Numbered from the stretch's first letter, positions 11,200 through 24,485 are shown. The stretch: DNA of 64,000 nucleotides from Girardinichthys multiradiatus (GCF_021462225.1 NC_061800.1:9953002-10017001); one strand, 5' to 3'. The notes: a model not told the origin generated them from the sequence alone. Numbers and translations are program-made.

Positions 11200-14100
11200 T
11201 TAGTAGCCAAGATGATGTGCCAGTATCTGAGTGACAGGGGCAAATTACCAATTAAAACCAAGCTCAAATTGGACCTTTTTTAAAAAGTTGTCATTTAAAA
11301 CTGTCTTTAGCATCTTATATTTTTAAAATTTGCATTATTAGCATTGTTAACTGTAACCATAGCTCCATGTCTGTATTTTCTAAAGAAGGCAGACCCCTGA
11401 ATTCTTCAGTTAAACTTAACATTTCTAAAACATTGTCCAATCCAGTATGTTTCATGACAAAGAAAAGTGGACTCAGATAGATACAATGGAGCAACTATCC
11501 TGTAATACGTTCAGCCTTACCGGTGAAGTTGGCTCTGAATCAGTCTGCTCCCTCGTCTATTTGACAAAACGTTCCTAACAGGTCTGACTTGTCATTCTGT
11601 GGCAGAATGCTCTTTTTGTTTGAAACAATCACCATTGTAGTAGAGTGAAATGTTTTTATGCTTCACCTCATTTAATTTTTAAACACCTACTTTATGCTGA
11701 AACCAGCTGAGTCTTCTGGCAGTACAACTTCCACACCGCACAGTGTTGAAGTTACTGAAAATCATCACCAGCTGATAATCATCACCAGCCCATTTCTCTT
11801 TGGAACTCTAGTGTAAATGTTTCGGCCGACAGAGACAGAGTACATAAAGATAGGATCAACATATTATGCTCCAGGCATTACAGTACCTTGTGACACCGGC
11901 ACGCACCAGTGGAACACAAATATTGGACTCTTTCCCACATAACCCAATGTGTGTGGGTCCCCTCACATACACATTGGTTTTGACTGAGCCAGTGTGTTGT
12001 GCCTGGCAACAGAAAAGTAAGGGTATTATCCTATCTGTGAGTGTATTGATGATAGGCAAAATAAATACATGCACTTGCTGGCTTATTTCATATTACAGGG
12101 TTTGTTCAAACTTTTAATAGTCCATTGTTTAATGAGAAAGGTTTGAATGTTGTCAGATGAATAAATTGTGTTCCAGTGTAGAGATCTTTGTGGTCAACAC
12201 ACACACTTCAGCGTGTGTGTTACTGTATACAGGGGATTAGGCTGCAGAAGGCCAGACAGACTGGTTTATCGGCTAGTCTCTTTCCAGTTTCTGGATGGAC
12301 CACTGTAGCACTCCCACTAGGCTAAACACTGAGCCATCTGTTTTCCAGCAGAAACACACTTTACATCCATGCATGTGTTCGTACTTGACTCACACCGTCT
12401 GTTCTGACTTATATACAGATGGTTATTATTTTCTATAATGATTTTTAAATGTTGCTGTTTCTGTGTGGTTTAAATACACTGAAATACCCCCTTCTAACTC
12501 TGGTAGTGGCAAAGTTAGATGAGAGATCTGATCTGAATTACTAAAATAACTCTGTTTCCCATTTCCAGTACATTATTCTTTCTTTCAATGTTTAAAAACC
12601 ATTTAGTGAAGACAGACTGGTAAGAAATGATAGTGATAATGAAATACAACCTCAATCTGATACCATCTTTATTTAATTAGGGTTTTAATTCAAATCCCTC
12701 TGCCACTTTAGTATGAGGTCTCAGCTCAGGTTGCATATTAAGTTATTACATAAGGGTAGACTAGAATCACAAGAGTATTAGTAATCAAACTAGAGTATTA
12801 GAGATTGATACAAATGTAATTGTAAATTTGATATTTTCGTAATCCTGGACCTTGTAGTAAATGAATAAGAATAGGAATACTGAGAACATCTTGTAAAGGT
12901 AAGTACAACTTTGTTCATTATATTTTAGCTCCAAAATGACACAAAATATGATAAGAAAAATAGGAAATGCACTAAAAGGCAGTTGTAGGTGCAGAAACAA
13001 AAATTCCCACAGACTTTGTGGATCATAGGACAAAGCGGAGAAGAAATATTTGTTTATCCTTTCACATGTTGATTACTCTGATATTCTAAGCATGATATCA
13101 CCTTATTGAAAAAGTTGGAAATGAGCACAAACTATAGAAATTGTTTACCTCTTAAAGTTTAAAGCAAGCATTGTAGCTACTTTAAAAATGTGAAATAATG
13201 CATTAATATTGGAGAACAGCTTGTCAATAAGGAAGATTGCTTGCTTTTTGTATTAGACTCTAAATTTGTTCAATTTGCACTAACTGTAAAATATTGATTA
13301 TTTAAGTATCCATATCTTAAATAAGTAGGGGTGTAACAACATCTTAAACCATTTATATGATGTGTAAGAAAACATGGCTGCACACAGCGTCTGGCATGCA
13401 GCAAGCATGAAACATAGTCATACCTGGACTGCATTTGATTCTGACTGAACATGGATTCTTAAAACCCAGTTTGTCATTTGTGAAACCTTTACTCTATTTG
13501 CAAAAACAAAAACAGTATTCTTAATTTTCTTAAAAACTATGGTAAAATCTTGTGAATCTTATTGTTGTGAATACAATATTGTGCATTTGCACCTCTCTAA
13601 ATTAGCAATTAAAACTAAAAGCACATAAGTTTTAAAGTGAGTTTAAACTAGAAGTAAAGGGATTTCATAACTACACATCTATAAATAATTTAATGCCCCA
13701 TCTAAGACCACCAGATCTGAATCCAGCCGACCACAAGAGAGTGCAGACCTTAAAGGAATAGGCTACATGTTTTTTAAGCAAGGGTGTGTTGTGAGGTTAT
13801 GTGCATTAAATATCTTCTTTGTAGTAAATAACTTTATAGACTCACTTCAGTTTATTGAAACAGTGATTAGTTATCCAATAAACTGCTGGTCAGAGCATAG
13901 CGAAGAGAAAAGCACATTTTACCAGGTTAAAAAATATTCTAGTCTCAGAATGTCACAGTGGTTCATGCTAACACTGTTTTTACTTTTCCACTGCTCTATG
14001 CTCTAAATATCTATGTGATCCATCTCTAAGGTAACTTTGAAATGGTTTGCTCACAATATCCTTCATACACAACAGGGGTATGTCAAATTGTTTAAAAGGA

Positions 14101-17055
14101 AATGCAAAACAAATCAAAGTGGGTTTATTTGTTTACACAATTCATACACAGTAATTTAAAATGCTTTACAGGAAAACAAAGGAAGATAGATCAGAGACAC
14201 AAGAAAAACACCAAATAAAGCAGATTCTAGCAATGAAAAATCTAAGGAATGATAGAATGGAAATAATAATGTCGTCTTTGGCATTCATGGGGTAAGCTGC
14301 ATTAACAGTATTTTTTCAGTCTTGATTTAAAGGAGCCAGCAGTTTTACATGGATGTGTAGCATCTGCTATTGAGGGTCTAATTTTCTGGCAGACTAGACT
14401 GTTGGTGATTTCTGACTAACTTCAACATGTTGTTTATGCTCTATAATCTGCTGGACTGCACATGATTCATTGTAATCTATATAGAAAATCAAAGAACTTA
14501 AAAAAGCTTTCAAAAGCTTTTACTTTCAAATTCTGCAATAAAAGATTGACTCATTAAATGGCATTGTATATATGTGTAACTACCTCATGCTTAGTTAGGC
14601 AGTTATTTACTGGTCTGTATTGAACAACAAATGAGAAGTAATTCAAAGTATTTAACGTATTACTAGATTTCTACTTTTATTTTCCCTGACAGTTTGGTGA
14701 GATTTTGAGAAAAAATACTTTTTTGGAATGAAGAAAACAAATGATTAAGCTAGCATAGCTTTACCTGAAAAGAAAGGAAAAAAAGCATCTCCCCTACTTA
14801 CTTGGAAAGACTTTACTCATCTAAGTGAAGGAGAAGCTTTTTTAAAATTTCATCTAAGTTTAGTTTTCTCATTTCATTTGACCAGCCTTGTAGACAGCCA
14901 AGTTTGTCTTTTTGTGTGCATGCACGTCTGAGTGCAAAGTTTAGCTTTACATAACTCATAGTTGCAAATGGTAGAAATATCCACAAATATTAACTTTTTC
15001 AGTTTATGCTAAGTAGCTGTACGTACAGTCTGTCCCAACCTTTGTCACACCTCTATTAAAGCAAATTTTAAATAAAAGGGCTATGATTTTACGGACAACT
15101 TCTTTGAGAACACTGAGACACTGTCATGTATGTTAATAGTTATCAACAATGTCTCACATAAAAAAAAGACATTAACTAAGTCTTAAATGAAGACAAAGAT
15201 TCCTTTCTGTTCTATAGCAAAACCTTGGTGTTTATGTTTTACATGTATTTTTATGGTTTTTGCACACATATTGGCATAAAAATATGGGAAAACATGTTTC
15301 TGTGATCATTAAACAATATATCAGTATTTGTTTTTTCTGAATAATTTTCCCTATATAACTGAGATTATAATACAGTTAGTTAATTCACACATCTTTTGCA
15401 TTTCAGAATAAGCAAAAAACATTGCTGCCGGTTTCCTTTAAAGTAGCTTTACAGGAATAATGATTCAGATGCTGCCAGCTCTTTGCTCCTGTAGGAATAA
15501 CATCTGCCAAAAATCGAAAATAAAACAATAAAACTTTACTGGCTCCTTGTTACAAGAAAAGCATTTGCCAATCTTGGGATGGATCTTGTGATCAAAATGT
15601 CGTTTTGTACTTAGAGTGAGGACAATATTACAGCAGGATTTTAGTTGTGTAATCCGACCAGAGCTGCCTGTTATGATGTGAAAAGACCCCTATATTACTC
15701 ACATGTTTGACAAATACATTACAGAGCTGAACGTTGGCATTAATAGAGAGAGAAAGAGAAGAAAGGGCAGGGTGTGTGGGTGGGGGTGTGTGTTTCTTCA
15801 AAAGAAATTATGGTGATGCGAGGGTAAAAATAATCTTTTCATGATTTACAAAACATTCTTGTCATAAAACTGAAATGAGGCTTGAACCGGGTAATTTTTG
15901 CCTAGTAGTTGTATCTTAGGAATCGTTTACCAGTGTTCACTGGTAAAAAATATATTCATTCAGTAGCATGCTTTGTGTAGTAAAGCAACAGATTTATTGA
16001 CACTTTATTGACATATGACTTGGCAAGATATAAACTGTGTCTTCACAGGGAAATACATGAGAAAGAAAATAGTCACAATATTTGCAACATTATACACTAT
16101 GGCCCATTGTATTTACTATCCTTTCTGCTATAAGATTAAAATGGTGTTTTGGTAATGGCATACGCATTTACACCGTAAATGGTACAGCACCATCGGTTCA
16201 GTCTGGACGTGTAACAAATACAGTGTTGATTTATATCTGACCACATGCAGAATGTTCATGCGCAGAACTAAGTGCACAAGGCAACTTTCTGTCGACGCAA
16301 CTCTACAGAAGTGACATCAAAACAAAACAGGCTATGATTAAACTCAGCATTTTGGAAAAATTAAGGTTTCTCATGCCGCTACAGTGGAGAAAGAAAGGTG
16401 GACTGAACCAAAAACTTTATGTCAGCATTTTTTTCAACAGCAATAAGGTATACAGCTCGCTCTACACTAAACCTTATTACTCAGCTGAAACAACTTCAAG
16501 CTATTATAAGTATTAAATACTGGAGAAAAATCAGCTGATGTTGACATCTCTCTGCCTGTAGCATCTATATGAGCCCAAACTGCATACATCGTATGAGTTG
16601 CCGGTCAGAAAACTCTGGTGGTCAGGGGATTTTCCCAACAGGTGCACATTCTGCATTCAGGTACACCTGGGACACTAGGTTGCTGAAATTTCAAAGCAAC
16701 TCCAAACTGATTTAAACATATAATGTTATCAAAAATGGGAATAGTCTCATATTCTTTTCCCCAAAATTAACATGAACTGTTTTCAAGTGGGTACATTGTT
16801 GTATCTATCTATCTTTCCAGTTATCTTTTCCAGTTACTGGCTATGCCTTCTTCTACTACTTTGTCATAACAAAATCCAACTAAGTCTCCAGTTTTTAACT
16901 TTACACTTTTTAAAGGTTCAGAACATAATAAAATCAAATAAATTTCAGAAACTGAAAAGGATTCTTTGTTCACCGCTGACCAATAAAAAAAAAAAATTGT
17001 TTCTTCAATGAAGCATACCAAAAACAAAATCAGGATCTATACTGAAATGTGATTT
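11200..17055. other. Long non-coding stretch, no gene recognised
   Basis: Nearly 6 kb of AT-rich sequence. Open frames are under 90 residues with no motif. A stretch at about 14113-14400 (TTTATTTGTTTACACAATTC, then TAATTTAAAATGCTTTACAGG) resembles a widespread teleost repeat. 15750-15800 has a purine-rich then GT-rich run. It fits an intron of the downstream receptor gene. Confidence 0.4.
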
Positions 17056-17465
17056 TTGTGTACTGTTACACCTCTAGGAAAGAGTATGGGAAAACATGGC
17101 CGTCCACCTAAACTAACAGGCAAAGCAAATAAGGCATTAATCAGAGAAGCAGCCAAGCTGCTCATGGTAACTCTGGAGGAGCTGCGGAGCACTACAGCTC
17201 AATTGGGAAAGCCTGTTAACAGACAACTATTGGCTGTGGACTCCACAAATCTGACCATGGAAAAGTGGACAGAAGAAAGCTATTGTCAAAAGAAGTGCAG
17301 TTAATAGTCTCTCCCAAGCATGTATCAAAAAAGACCAAATATGTGGAATGTTTAGACCTACATGTAAAATGGTACGCTACTATCATAGTCGGAAACCCGT
17401 TGAGAGTGGGGGAAAGGTTGACCTTCCAGTAGGACAGTCACCCTGAGCATACAGCCAGAACAATA
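17056..17465 (+). pseudogene. Tc1-like transposase relic
   Basis: The + frame from 17056 contains GRPPKLTGKANKALIREAAK and VTLEELRSTTAQLGKPVNR, the linker and second helix-turn-helix of a Tc1-like transposase. Farther on, DSHPEHTAR (near 17430) marks the region of the second catalytic Asp. The frame is broken repeatedly and no TIRs were identified. The LTR element at 17469-19123 inserted immediately after it, probably into this relic. Confidence 0.75.
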
Positions 17466-17468
17466 TAG

Positions 17469-17755
17469 TGTCGTAGTTTGGTTTCTTGTTTCTTGTTGTT
17501 GAAGCTCGAGGTTTTCAGGTAAGATAAGTCTTTATTATCCATGGCAGGACACAGACAGGGTAGCCAACACATGAGATCACACATACAAATAACATAAGGA
17601 ACCAAACAGGCTTAAATACAAAAACTGAACAGCAGGGGGAACCAATGACAAACGTGACAAGACAATCAGGGGAAAACACAGAACAGGTGTGGGCTTGGGT
17701 TCAGGGAGACAGGACTAGACCAGGTAATATAACAAAAACACAAGTAGGTATGACA
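17469..17755 (-). repeat. 3' LTR (287 bp)
   Basis: It lacks about 40 bp present in the other LTR (part around GTCCAATATGCGGGGAAGAA), with further substitutions, so the two LTRs have diverged since insertion. It is preceded on the minus strand by the polypurine tract. Confidence 0.9.
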
Positions 17756-18799
17756 TAGCCCCTCCCTTTAAGGGCAGATCCCAGACGCCCACAAAACAAA
17801 AACAAAACAAACATCCTACCAGGGTGGGCGGAGGGGGCCTCTGAAGGAGGGCAAGAGCCAAAAACAAAACAACCGAACCAGGGGGGGTGGAGGGGGCAAG
17901 AGTTCAGGTGGCCGACCCGGAGGCCGTCCCGGGCAGATCCAGCGATCAGCAGGCCGGCGATGTAGGAGAAGACGATCAGACGGCCGGCGACATAGGATCT
18001 GATGATCTGACGGCCGGTGGCGGGACCAGGAAAACCCATGATGGAGCTCAGAGGAGCAGTGCGGAAACCGCTGAAACCCAGGCAATTGGTGCAGAAACCG
18101 CGAGGCCGTGGAGATGTGCGGCGCCGCCGAGGCACAGCAGGCAGAGAGGGTGCGTCCTCGCACCCCTCGGGGACAGAAACAGGAAGTGGAGACAGCTCGT
18201 CCACGAACTCCTCCGGAGCGGGAAGCAGGGATGGAGGCAGTTCATCCTCAGAGCCCTCCAGGACAGGATTAGGAACAGGAGTGTGAAGTGGAGGCAGTCC
18301 ATCCACGAGCCCCTCACGGACAGGAACAGAGCGTGAAGGCGGCTCGGCCTGGGACCCCTCCGGAACAGAACTAGGAACAGGATCAGGGTGTGGGACGGTT
18401 CATCCATGAACCCCTCCAGAACTGGACCAAGAACAGGATTAGGAGTCAGAAGCAGCAGCGATGGCTGGTCAGGAGCTAAACCATGAGCTGGAAAGCCACC
18501 TCCAGCTTCAATGGAGAGGCGAGTGGAAGAGGGGGCACAAGACCTCTTCATTGAAGCCGCGATTTCTCCCAGGGCCCTTTGTCGCTGGGCCTCAATGATG
18601 TGGTGAATCCGAGGATCTGGAGAAAAAAATCCTTCCTTGCCTCGAGCCAGGCCTGGAGGCTGCCAGCTATCTCCAGCCTCCTCCATGGGGAGCTGGGAGA
18701 AGTAGCAAGGTGGGAAAACAATTTGACCAGAATCTCACCTCTTTTGAATTCCCTCACCATTCCTCCCGCTTGGTCACGTTGGCTGGTTCCTTCTGTCAT
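17756..18799 (-). pseudogene. Gag-like region of the LTR element
   Basis: ATG at 18799 lies inside the 5' LTR and opens MTEGTSQRDQAGGMVREFK, an 84-residue frame to 18548. Beyond it the plausible coding frame changes more than once, consistent with frameshifts. These downstream frames carry imperfect Pro/Glu/Asp-rich repeats (LEGFMDEP, LEGSEDELPPS, PEEFVDELSPL, PEGCEDAPSL) shared with the element at 6641-9110. No zinc knuckle, protease or polymerase motif is present. A short GC-rich DNA repeat around GACGGCCGGCGACATAGG lies at about 17950-18015. Confidence 0.6.
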
Positions 18800-19123
18800 A
18801 GTTTGGTTTCTTGTTGGTCCAATATGCGGGGAAGAACTCCTGAAGCTCGAAGTTTTCAGGTAAGATGAGACTTTATTATCCATGGCAGGACATAGACGGT
18901 AGCCAACACACGAGATCACACATAATCTCACATACATAAGGAACCAGCAGGGAACAAAGAAAACAAACAGGCTTAAATACAAAAGCTGAACTGCAGGGGG
19001 AACCAATGACAAACGTAACACAATCAGGGGAAAACACGGAACAGGTGTGGCCTTGCAGTGCAGGGAGACAGAAAACAAAGGACTACACCAGGTAATATAA
19101 CAAAAACACAAGCAGGTATGACA
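18794..19123 (-). repeat. 5' LTR (330 bp) with TATA-like and poly(A) signals
   Basis: The minus strand shows TATTTAAG about mid-LTR and AATAAA downstream of it, giving a conventional U3-R-U5 layout. The last bases, ACTATGACA, supply the ATG of the gag-like frame. Confidence 0.9.
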
Positions 19124-19589
19124 TATAGGACTACCATTTTTGAGTTAAATTAGTAAAAAAAAAATCATTGTGTTACCATCTACATTTTAGGTTATTACCA
19201 CTTTCATAAAAAAGCAGTTGACCATGTTTATGCGTCAATCTGTCTAGAGTAACAATCAAAGTGTGAGAATAGCGACAAAAACTTTCATACTGTAGTACAG
19301 TTCGGAAAAACACAATGTGGGATAAAAACAGCAGGATTTTGAAATGAACATAGACCAGAAAATGTCACAGCAACAGGAGGCATATGACACACTTGACAGC
19401 AGATACGAGCTGTCACAGAGGAACAGAGGCTAAACTGAATGTTGCCTCAGGCCTAAAATCTTCAGAGGACTTATTGCATTCACATTTGTCGCCTTGTCAG
19501 CAGCTGAGCTTTTGGCAGAGCTGGATGCTGGATTCCCCTGTTTGGATCATCTCATACCAAATATCCACACTTAAGAAAACACTCATACA

Positions 19590-19920
19590 GCACAAAAAAA
19601 GATGACACTCACAAAATTATAGCGCCATTGACATCTATCAGTCTGGAAATGTTACAAAACCATTTCTAAGACTCTGGGACACCAGTGAACCAAAGTGAGA
19701 GCCCTACTTCACCACTGAAGAAAGCATGCAGCAGTGGTGAACCTACAAGAGGCTGGTCCTCCAAAATTAATTCAAGTGCAAATCAGCGATTCAACCAGGA
19801 GGTCACAGAACAACCCAGAACATCTAACACTCTCTGAACTGATAAGATAAAAGTGGAACTTTTTGGAAGGTGTGTGTCATCTGACCTAAAACTAACAGTG
19901 TTTCAAAAACAGACTGTGAG
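19590..19920 (+). pseudogene. Tc1-like transposase relic
   Basis: The + strand translation, with stops, contains the helix-turn-helix and linker pattern: ISKTLGHQ, then TKVRALLHH, and after a deletion KVELFGRCVSSDLKL near 19850-19890. This corresponds to the DESKVELFG region of a Tc1 family. The reading frame is destroyed. Confidence 0.65.
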
Positions 19921-20359
19921 ATCTCTGCTGGCTGGTTCTGGCACTTCATTGTTCTCAGCTGCAACTCATCCAGCTAATGAGCTCATGGCTTTTTAAGGCA
20001 GCTGCTGACACAGTCTGTTGCTGGAACATAGTCTCTGTTATGTGGACTTCTGTCAGCCTGCCTGATCGCTTGTTGTCCTGCCTTCCTGTCGATCTGCCCA
20101 TCTGTCTGCCTGCCTGTCACCATATGGAACCCTTCTTCAGGAAATCTGCACTGTAAATATTTCCACCGCCAGAACACTCTCTCTCTGCTCGGATCCTTGG
20201 GGCTTCCTCATCCTCTGGCTTCTAACAACTCTAATCAAGGTCTACCTAAGTTGGAACAATAAAACCTCATTTCAATCTAATTATGTGCATCAAATCTGTG
20301 TCATCTTCTGATTTGGTTATATTTCGACAACCTGAGTAAATTAATGATACAGACCACCT

Positions 20360-20577
20360 CTCACGCAATTCCACCTTGTATATGTGTATATTGTATATAT
20401 GTATTTAAGGACATAAAGATATATGCGGAATATATCTTATAACGCAAAAAAAAAAAAAAAAAGCAAAAAAAACAAAAGAAACCCAGAGAACAAAGTGTAC
20501 CGGAGTCAAATTCCTTGTTTGTTGTATGTATGAACTTGACAATAAAGCTGATTCTGATTCTGATTGGTGTCAAAGCC
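20360..20577 (+). mobile_element. L2-like LINE 3' end
   Basis: It ends GACAATAAAGCTGATTCTGA followed by TTCTGATT units, and has AAAGTGTACCGGAGTCAAAT and TCCTTGTTTG just before. The same strings end the LINE fragment at 23635-25040. Only the 3' UTR is present, as expected of 5'-truncated retrotransposition. Confidence 0.7.
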
Positions 20578-23500
20578 TAGTCCTTCAGGTGTAAAGTAAC
20601 TGGAAAGTAACTCTCCAGGACTAGATTTGCTCTAATCCCAGAGTTAGGGCAAATCAGTTGCAAGACTGTTGAATCTGATTAATCAGAAGTAAAGTTCAGT
20701 TCTACCTATTGGATGTTTCAGGCTTTTCTACATTTGCATTATTCAGCTAAAGCCATAGCTTGGAAAGAGATGACAATGCTGGGCTCTGGTGGGCATCCCT
20801 GCCACTTGACCAGGGGCTAGCTCACCAGGTGAGATGTTAATGTGCCCTCCTTACCTCCTCACCCTGTGCCAGTGTGGCCTGGGGGCTGCTGCTAATGTGC
20901 TTCACTGACGATTGGCCTCTGAGAAGGGCATATGGCTGCCCTGGTGTGATGCTTTGTGTCTGTCTGCCTGGGGCTGCTGAGGGCTTCTGGAGGTGAGTCT
21001 ATGTGGCCTTTGCTACTCCTGGGTGCTGTGTGTTTCAGGCCTTCTACCGTTGCCATTCTAATAGCTGTGCATGTAAGCTGTCCAGGTAACAAACTCGCTC
21101 ACATTGACCCAGTCAACACAAACCCAGGCCCTGAGACACAAATAAATCAAATGGTTGAAGATCATACAAACACAAGTTTGTTATTACATCAGTGTTGCCT
21201 GTCTATTTCGAAGCGGTATGCAGTCAATCAAGCATTTACTGTTTTATCTTGAGATATGCCTTTTTTAGAGCCAAACTCCCTTGGAACACGTATGCAACCA
21301 TCTGCTCTATATGGTATGCATGAAACTCCGCGACACAGGAGAGAGGTGACATAGCAAAACAATCTCATTGTACAAAGATGTTAGTCAAGAGAAGGGTACA
21401 AAAAATCCACAACATTATATATAAATTATAGCACAGTGAAAATAGTCATCAGCAATTGGGCAACAATCTGCTATGTTATCTATAGATCCAGGATGAAGTT
21501 TAGCGTTACACAAAAGAAGCATCTTCTTCCAAACAAAGCAAAATCCTGGCTAGAATGTGTTGTGATCCATAAGGTATGCTTGGCACATTACCAACACCAA
21601 ACATCCCCCGACAATTATAAACTGTTTCAAATACCAGTCAGTTTTGGACCAAACCATTTAGGCAACTGCTAGAAATCTAATTATTTATTTTTTTCAACAT
21701 CACAGTGAGTTTATACATCTTGAAATTGAATCGAAATGTGCTTCAGTACAGTATTAGTTTTAGGGTGTGAACACTTTTGCAACAAGACTATTGTAGCTTT
21801 CTTATTTTTTTGTCCTAACAATTTTTTTTATTTTTCAGTAAAGGATACATGTCAAATTATGTAGGGAAAAGACTTTGAAATGATTTATATCAAAATCTAA
21901 TTTTTACATCACAAAAATGCTGCGTATTAACAGAGCTGTGAAGATTTTTCAGAACCTCTATACAGAAATATGATTAGGTTTTTAATATGTTTCCTCTGTA
22001 AAACCTTTGTTGTTGACTCATACAATTTAAAACCATTTTATGTTACCTTATGCAGCAGCACTCCCTTTGATAGATTATCTAATAACTTCCAAAACCCATG
22101 GGCTTGTAGAAATGTTACATGAAAACCAGTAAAGACAAATATCCGGCTAAAATATCACCACGCTTTATTACAGTATACGCATACTGTGCGCCAATACTCA
22201 CATATTTATGAAAGTACCACACCACCAACAGTTCAGGCAAACAAACTGTTTGGACAGGGTTACAAAAGGATCACTGCATCAGCTAAAATATATTACTTTT
22301 AATCCCACACCATTATGCGAGTAATAGCAAGCATTATTTTTGCACATCATATGCACCAGCTTGACTTTAATCTTAAGGTAGCATTTTCTTTAAATATTAC
22401 TTTAAATTACAGATTGCTAAAACACAAAAGAGACAATATGTTAAAGGAAAGTGGGAAAAACAAAATTGGATTAAAGATTTTAATCCAATTTTGGAATTAC
22501 TAGTCAATCAAGTGCTACCATAATATTGTCACACCTGGGAAAGATGCATTAAAACGTTGAAATAATTGTAACTTATTTTCAGCAGCATGTTCTGACACTG
22601 AACATTTTAGAAAAAGCCAACCTTTAATTTCAGTGCATTCGTCACTTCACAAAGTCCTATGTCAAGTAATAACTGTTTAAAACAAAAATACTGGTTGCAT
22701 AATTATGCACACTATAAATACCTTGCACCACCCTCCTTTTACCAGTAGGAGAGGACTTCATCTTCTTTTATAACAATTAACATCATCCAGAGCCTTGGGT
22801 CCTCTCTAGTACTCTCTTCTCTAGAGGATTTAGGTCTTTGATGGCCATAGAACAAGGTCAGTCTTTAAATCCTTGTCTGCTGAAAGACCCAATGAAGACC
22901 GACGTTTAATTTATTGGTAGAGGCCACCAAGATTTTCATTAAAATCCCAAAGAGTTCATGAATAAAGTACCCAGGGCCTTTCTAAAGAGATACTTAACAA
23001 TGGCTTTGCCAACGTGCATTCTCTGTTTCACACAAAACACACCTGACATGTTAGTTACCAAAATGCTCAATCCTAGTTTCAACTGGCCAAAGTTTTGGGC
23101 ATATTATCATCTGAAAAAATATACAGAGTCAAAACCAGTCAATCACTGACAGACATTAGCAGCATCATACTGGCAAGATTTTAATTCCTTGACATGTATT
23201 CATGAATCTGTGTAGACTAGTGATGTCCAGTCTGGCCAGTTCTCGAGGGCCAGTTTCATTCATCTTGTTGATGTCTCCCTGCTCCAACATTACGGATTCA
23301 TATTGTAAAAATGACCTTCTCTGTGTGACATCAAGTTGTGCTAAGGCCTGGTAATGACTCTTTCCCATGTAATGATTTACATGTGCTGGAGCAAGATATG
23401 AGAACTGGGATTGGACTGAAACATAAAAACTTCTGCTCTCTGTATAAGCTGTCTTTGTGAGTGAAAGAGTTGCTTTGTCATGTATTGAAGCACCACCTAC

Positions 23501-23634
23501 TAAAGTCACAGCAGGTGGAGTTTGGGTGTGGTGGTGTGTTGATGGTTTGTGGTTTGATTTGCATAAACACATTACTACTACTTTTAGTTTCATAGTTTAA
23601 AAGAGGTTTTACTTACAGTGTGTTTTGGCTCATC
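20578..23634. other. No gene recognised
   Basis: A GC-richer patch at about 20770-21130 carries overlapping open frames on both strands without motifs and may be an old repeat. The rest is AT-rich. The 142-residue minus frame at 23165-23593 shows no recognisable domain. Confidence 0.4.
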
Positions 23635-24010
23635 TATAAAACAGGACAAGTCCAGACTGCAACGAACAATCAGGTCGGCAGAGAGAATCATCAGGGCTGA
23701 CCTTCCCTCCATCCAGGATTTATGGTGCGTTCACACTGAACGTGGATTCTGCGATAGGAGCGGCCGATTTACATGTTATCCCTATGTAGAGGCGCGTTCA
23801 GGAGTGGAGCGGCGCGAGATGGTGCGAAGGAGATGGAGTACGCGGTGCGGAAGGGTTGCCTAGCGAAGCGGGAGCGAAGCAAGAGCGATGGACGAGTTGA
23901 AAAATCGGAACTTTATCCTAAATTCACGTCACGTCAACCAATCAGGGACTGGGTGTGGCTGTGACATAGGGTGAAGGACCGCAGCGGAGAAGAAGTGGTT
24001 GTCAGTGAAG

Positions 24011-24178
24011 ATGGAGGACCAGATCATAGTGGCGGTGTGCGGCAAGCCAGAGTTGTATGACTCAACTAATTACTTTGACCGAGACAAGTACAGAAAGGAC
24101 CTGGCCTGGTTATGTTTTGGCACAAATATCTTATATTTAGAAGATGTGGACATTAAAAACTGGCAGTTTTTTTATTGA
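24011..24178 (+). pseudogene. MADF/Myb-like DNA-binding protein, N-terminal fragment
   Basis: ATG at 24011 opens MEDQIIVAVCGKPELYDSTN and continues YFDRDKYRKDLAW, matching the first helices of a MADF domain. In Harbinger elements this second protein helps the transposase enter the nucleus and bind the ends. The frame leaves the family pattern after about residue 36 and stops at 56 residues, so only the first part of the domain is encoded. The deletion junction is probably near 24120. Confidence 0.7.
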
Positions 24179-24194
24179 GCTGAGATTTATTTAC

Positions 24195-24485
24195 TCACCG
24201 AAGACAGATGGACAGGTGTTCAGCAGCGGGAATACAGCGCCGGTAGTTGGTGTTCCGGAGGCCGATTTGTCTCCTAACGCAGGAAAGCAGATCATCGAAC
24301 TGGGTCCTGGATAGACGGAAGTACCGCTGAAATCGACTGTCATCCAGCTCCTGGAATAGATGGTGGTAATCTCCGAACTGTTCCCATCCCTGAAGAATCT
24401 GGTGAACCCAGGGACGTCGGCGGCGTTTTTCGGCTCTCCACAGGTAAAACACCGTAATTAGGTCCATGAAATCTATGTCCGCCAT
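24195..24485 (-). pseudogene. Harbinger transposase, first exon only
   Basis: ATG at 24485 opens MADIDFMDLITVFYLWRAEK. The RRRRPWVHQI, HHLFQELDDSRFQRYFRLSR and FDDLLSCVRR segments are the conserved N-terminal region of PIF/Harbinger (DDE_Tnp_4) transposases, before the DDE core. The frame ends after LSICLR, at a sequence reading CTTCG|GTGAGTAAAT on the minus strand, a strong splice-donor match; thus this may be a complete first exon with the rest deleted. No catalytic residues are encoded, so it cannot transpose alone. Confidence 0.8.

Larger units (their letters stand above)
17469..19123 (-). mobile_element. Complete non-autonomous LTR retroelement with TATAG duplication
   Basis: Two direct repeats bound the element: 17469-17755 and 18794-19123, both starting TGTC(A/G)TAG and ending TATGACA. 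TATAG precedes the left LTR (17464-17468) and follows the right one (19124-19128 region), a 5-bp target duplication. The orientation is minus: on that strand the LTR carries TATTTAAG (TATA-like) and AATAAA (in GGATAATAAAGTC), and a polypurine tract AAAGGGAGGGGCTA lies just before the 3' LTR (17756-17769). The 1.04-kb interior has only a gag-like region. It must rely on proteins from an autonomous relative; this is inference from absence of pol. Confidence 0.9.

Noticed and set aside
13685..13745. Another Tc1 relic, from a PDLNPAD-like translation
   Set aside because: About 20 codons of similarity with no other landmark nearby; too short to support.
17701..18686. Overlapping 90-212 residue genes on both strands
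   Set aside because: All lie within the interior of the LTR element and reflect high GC content; only the frame from the LTR ATG has supporting context.
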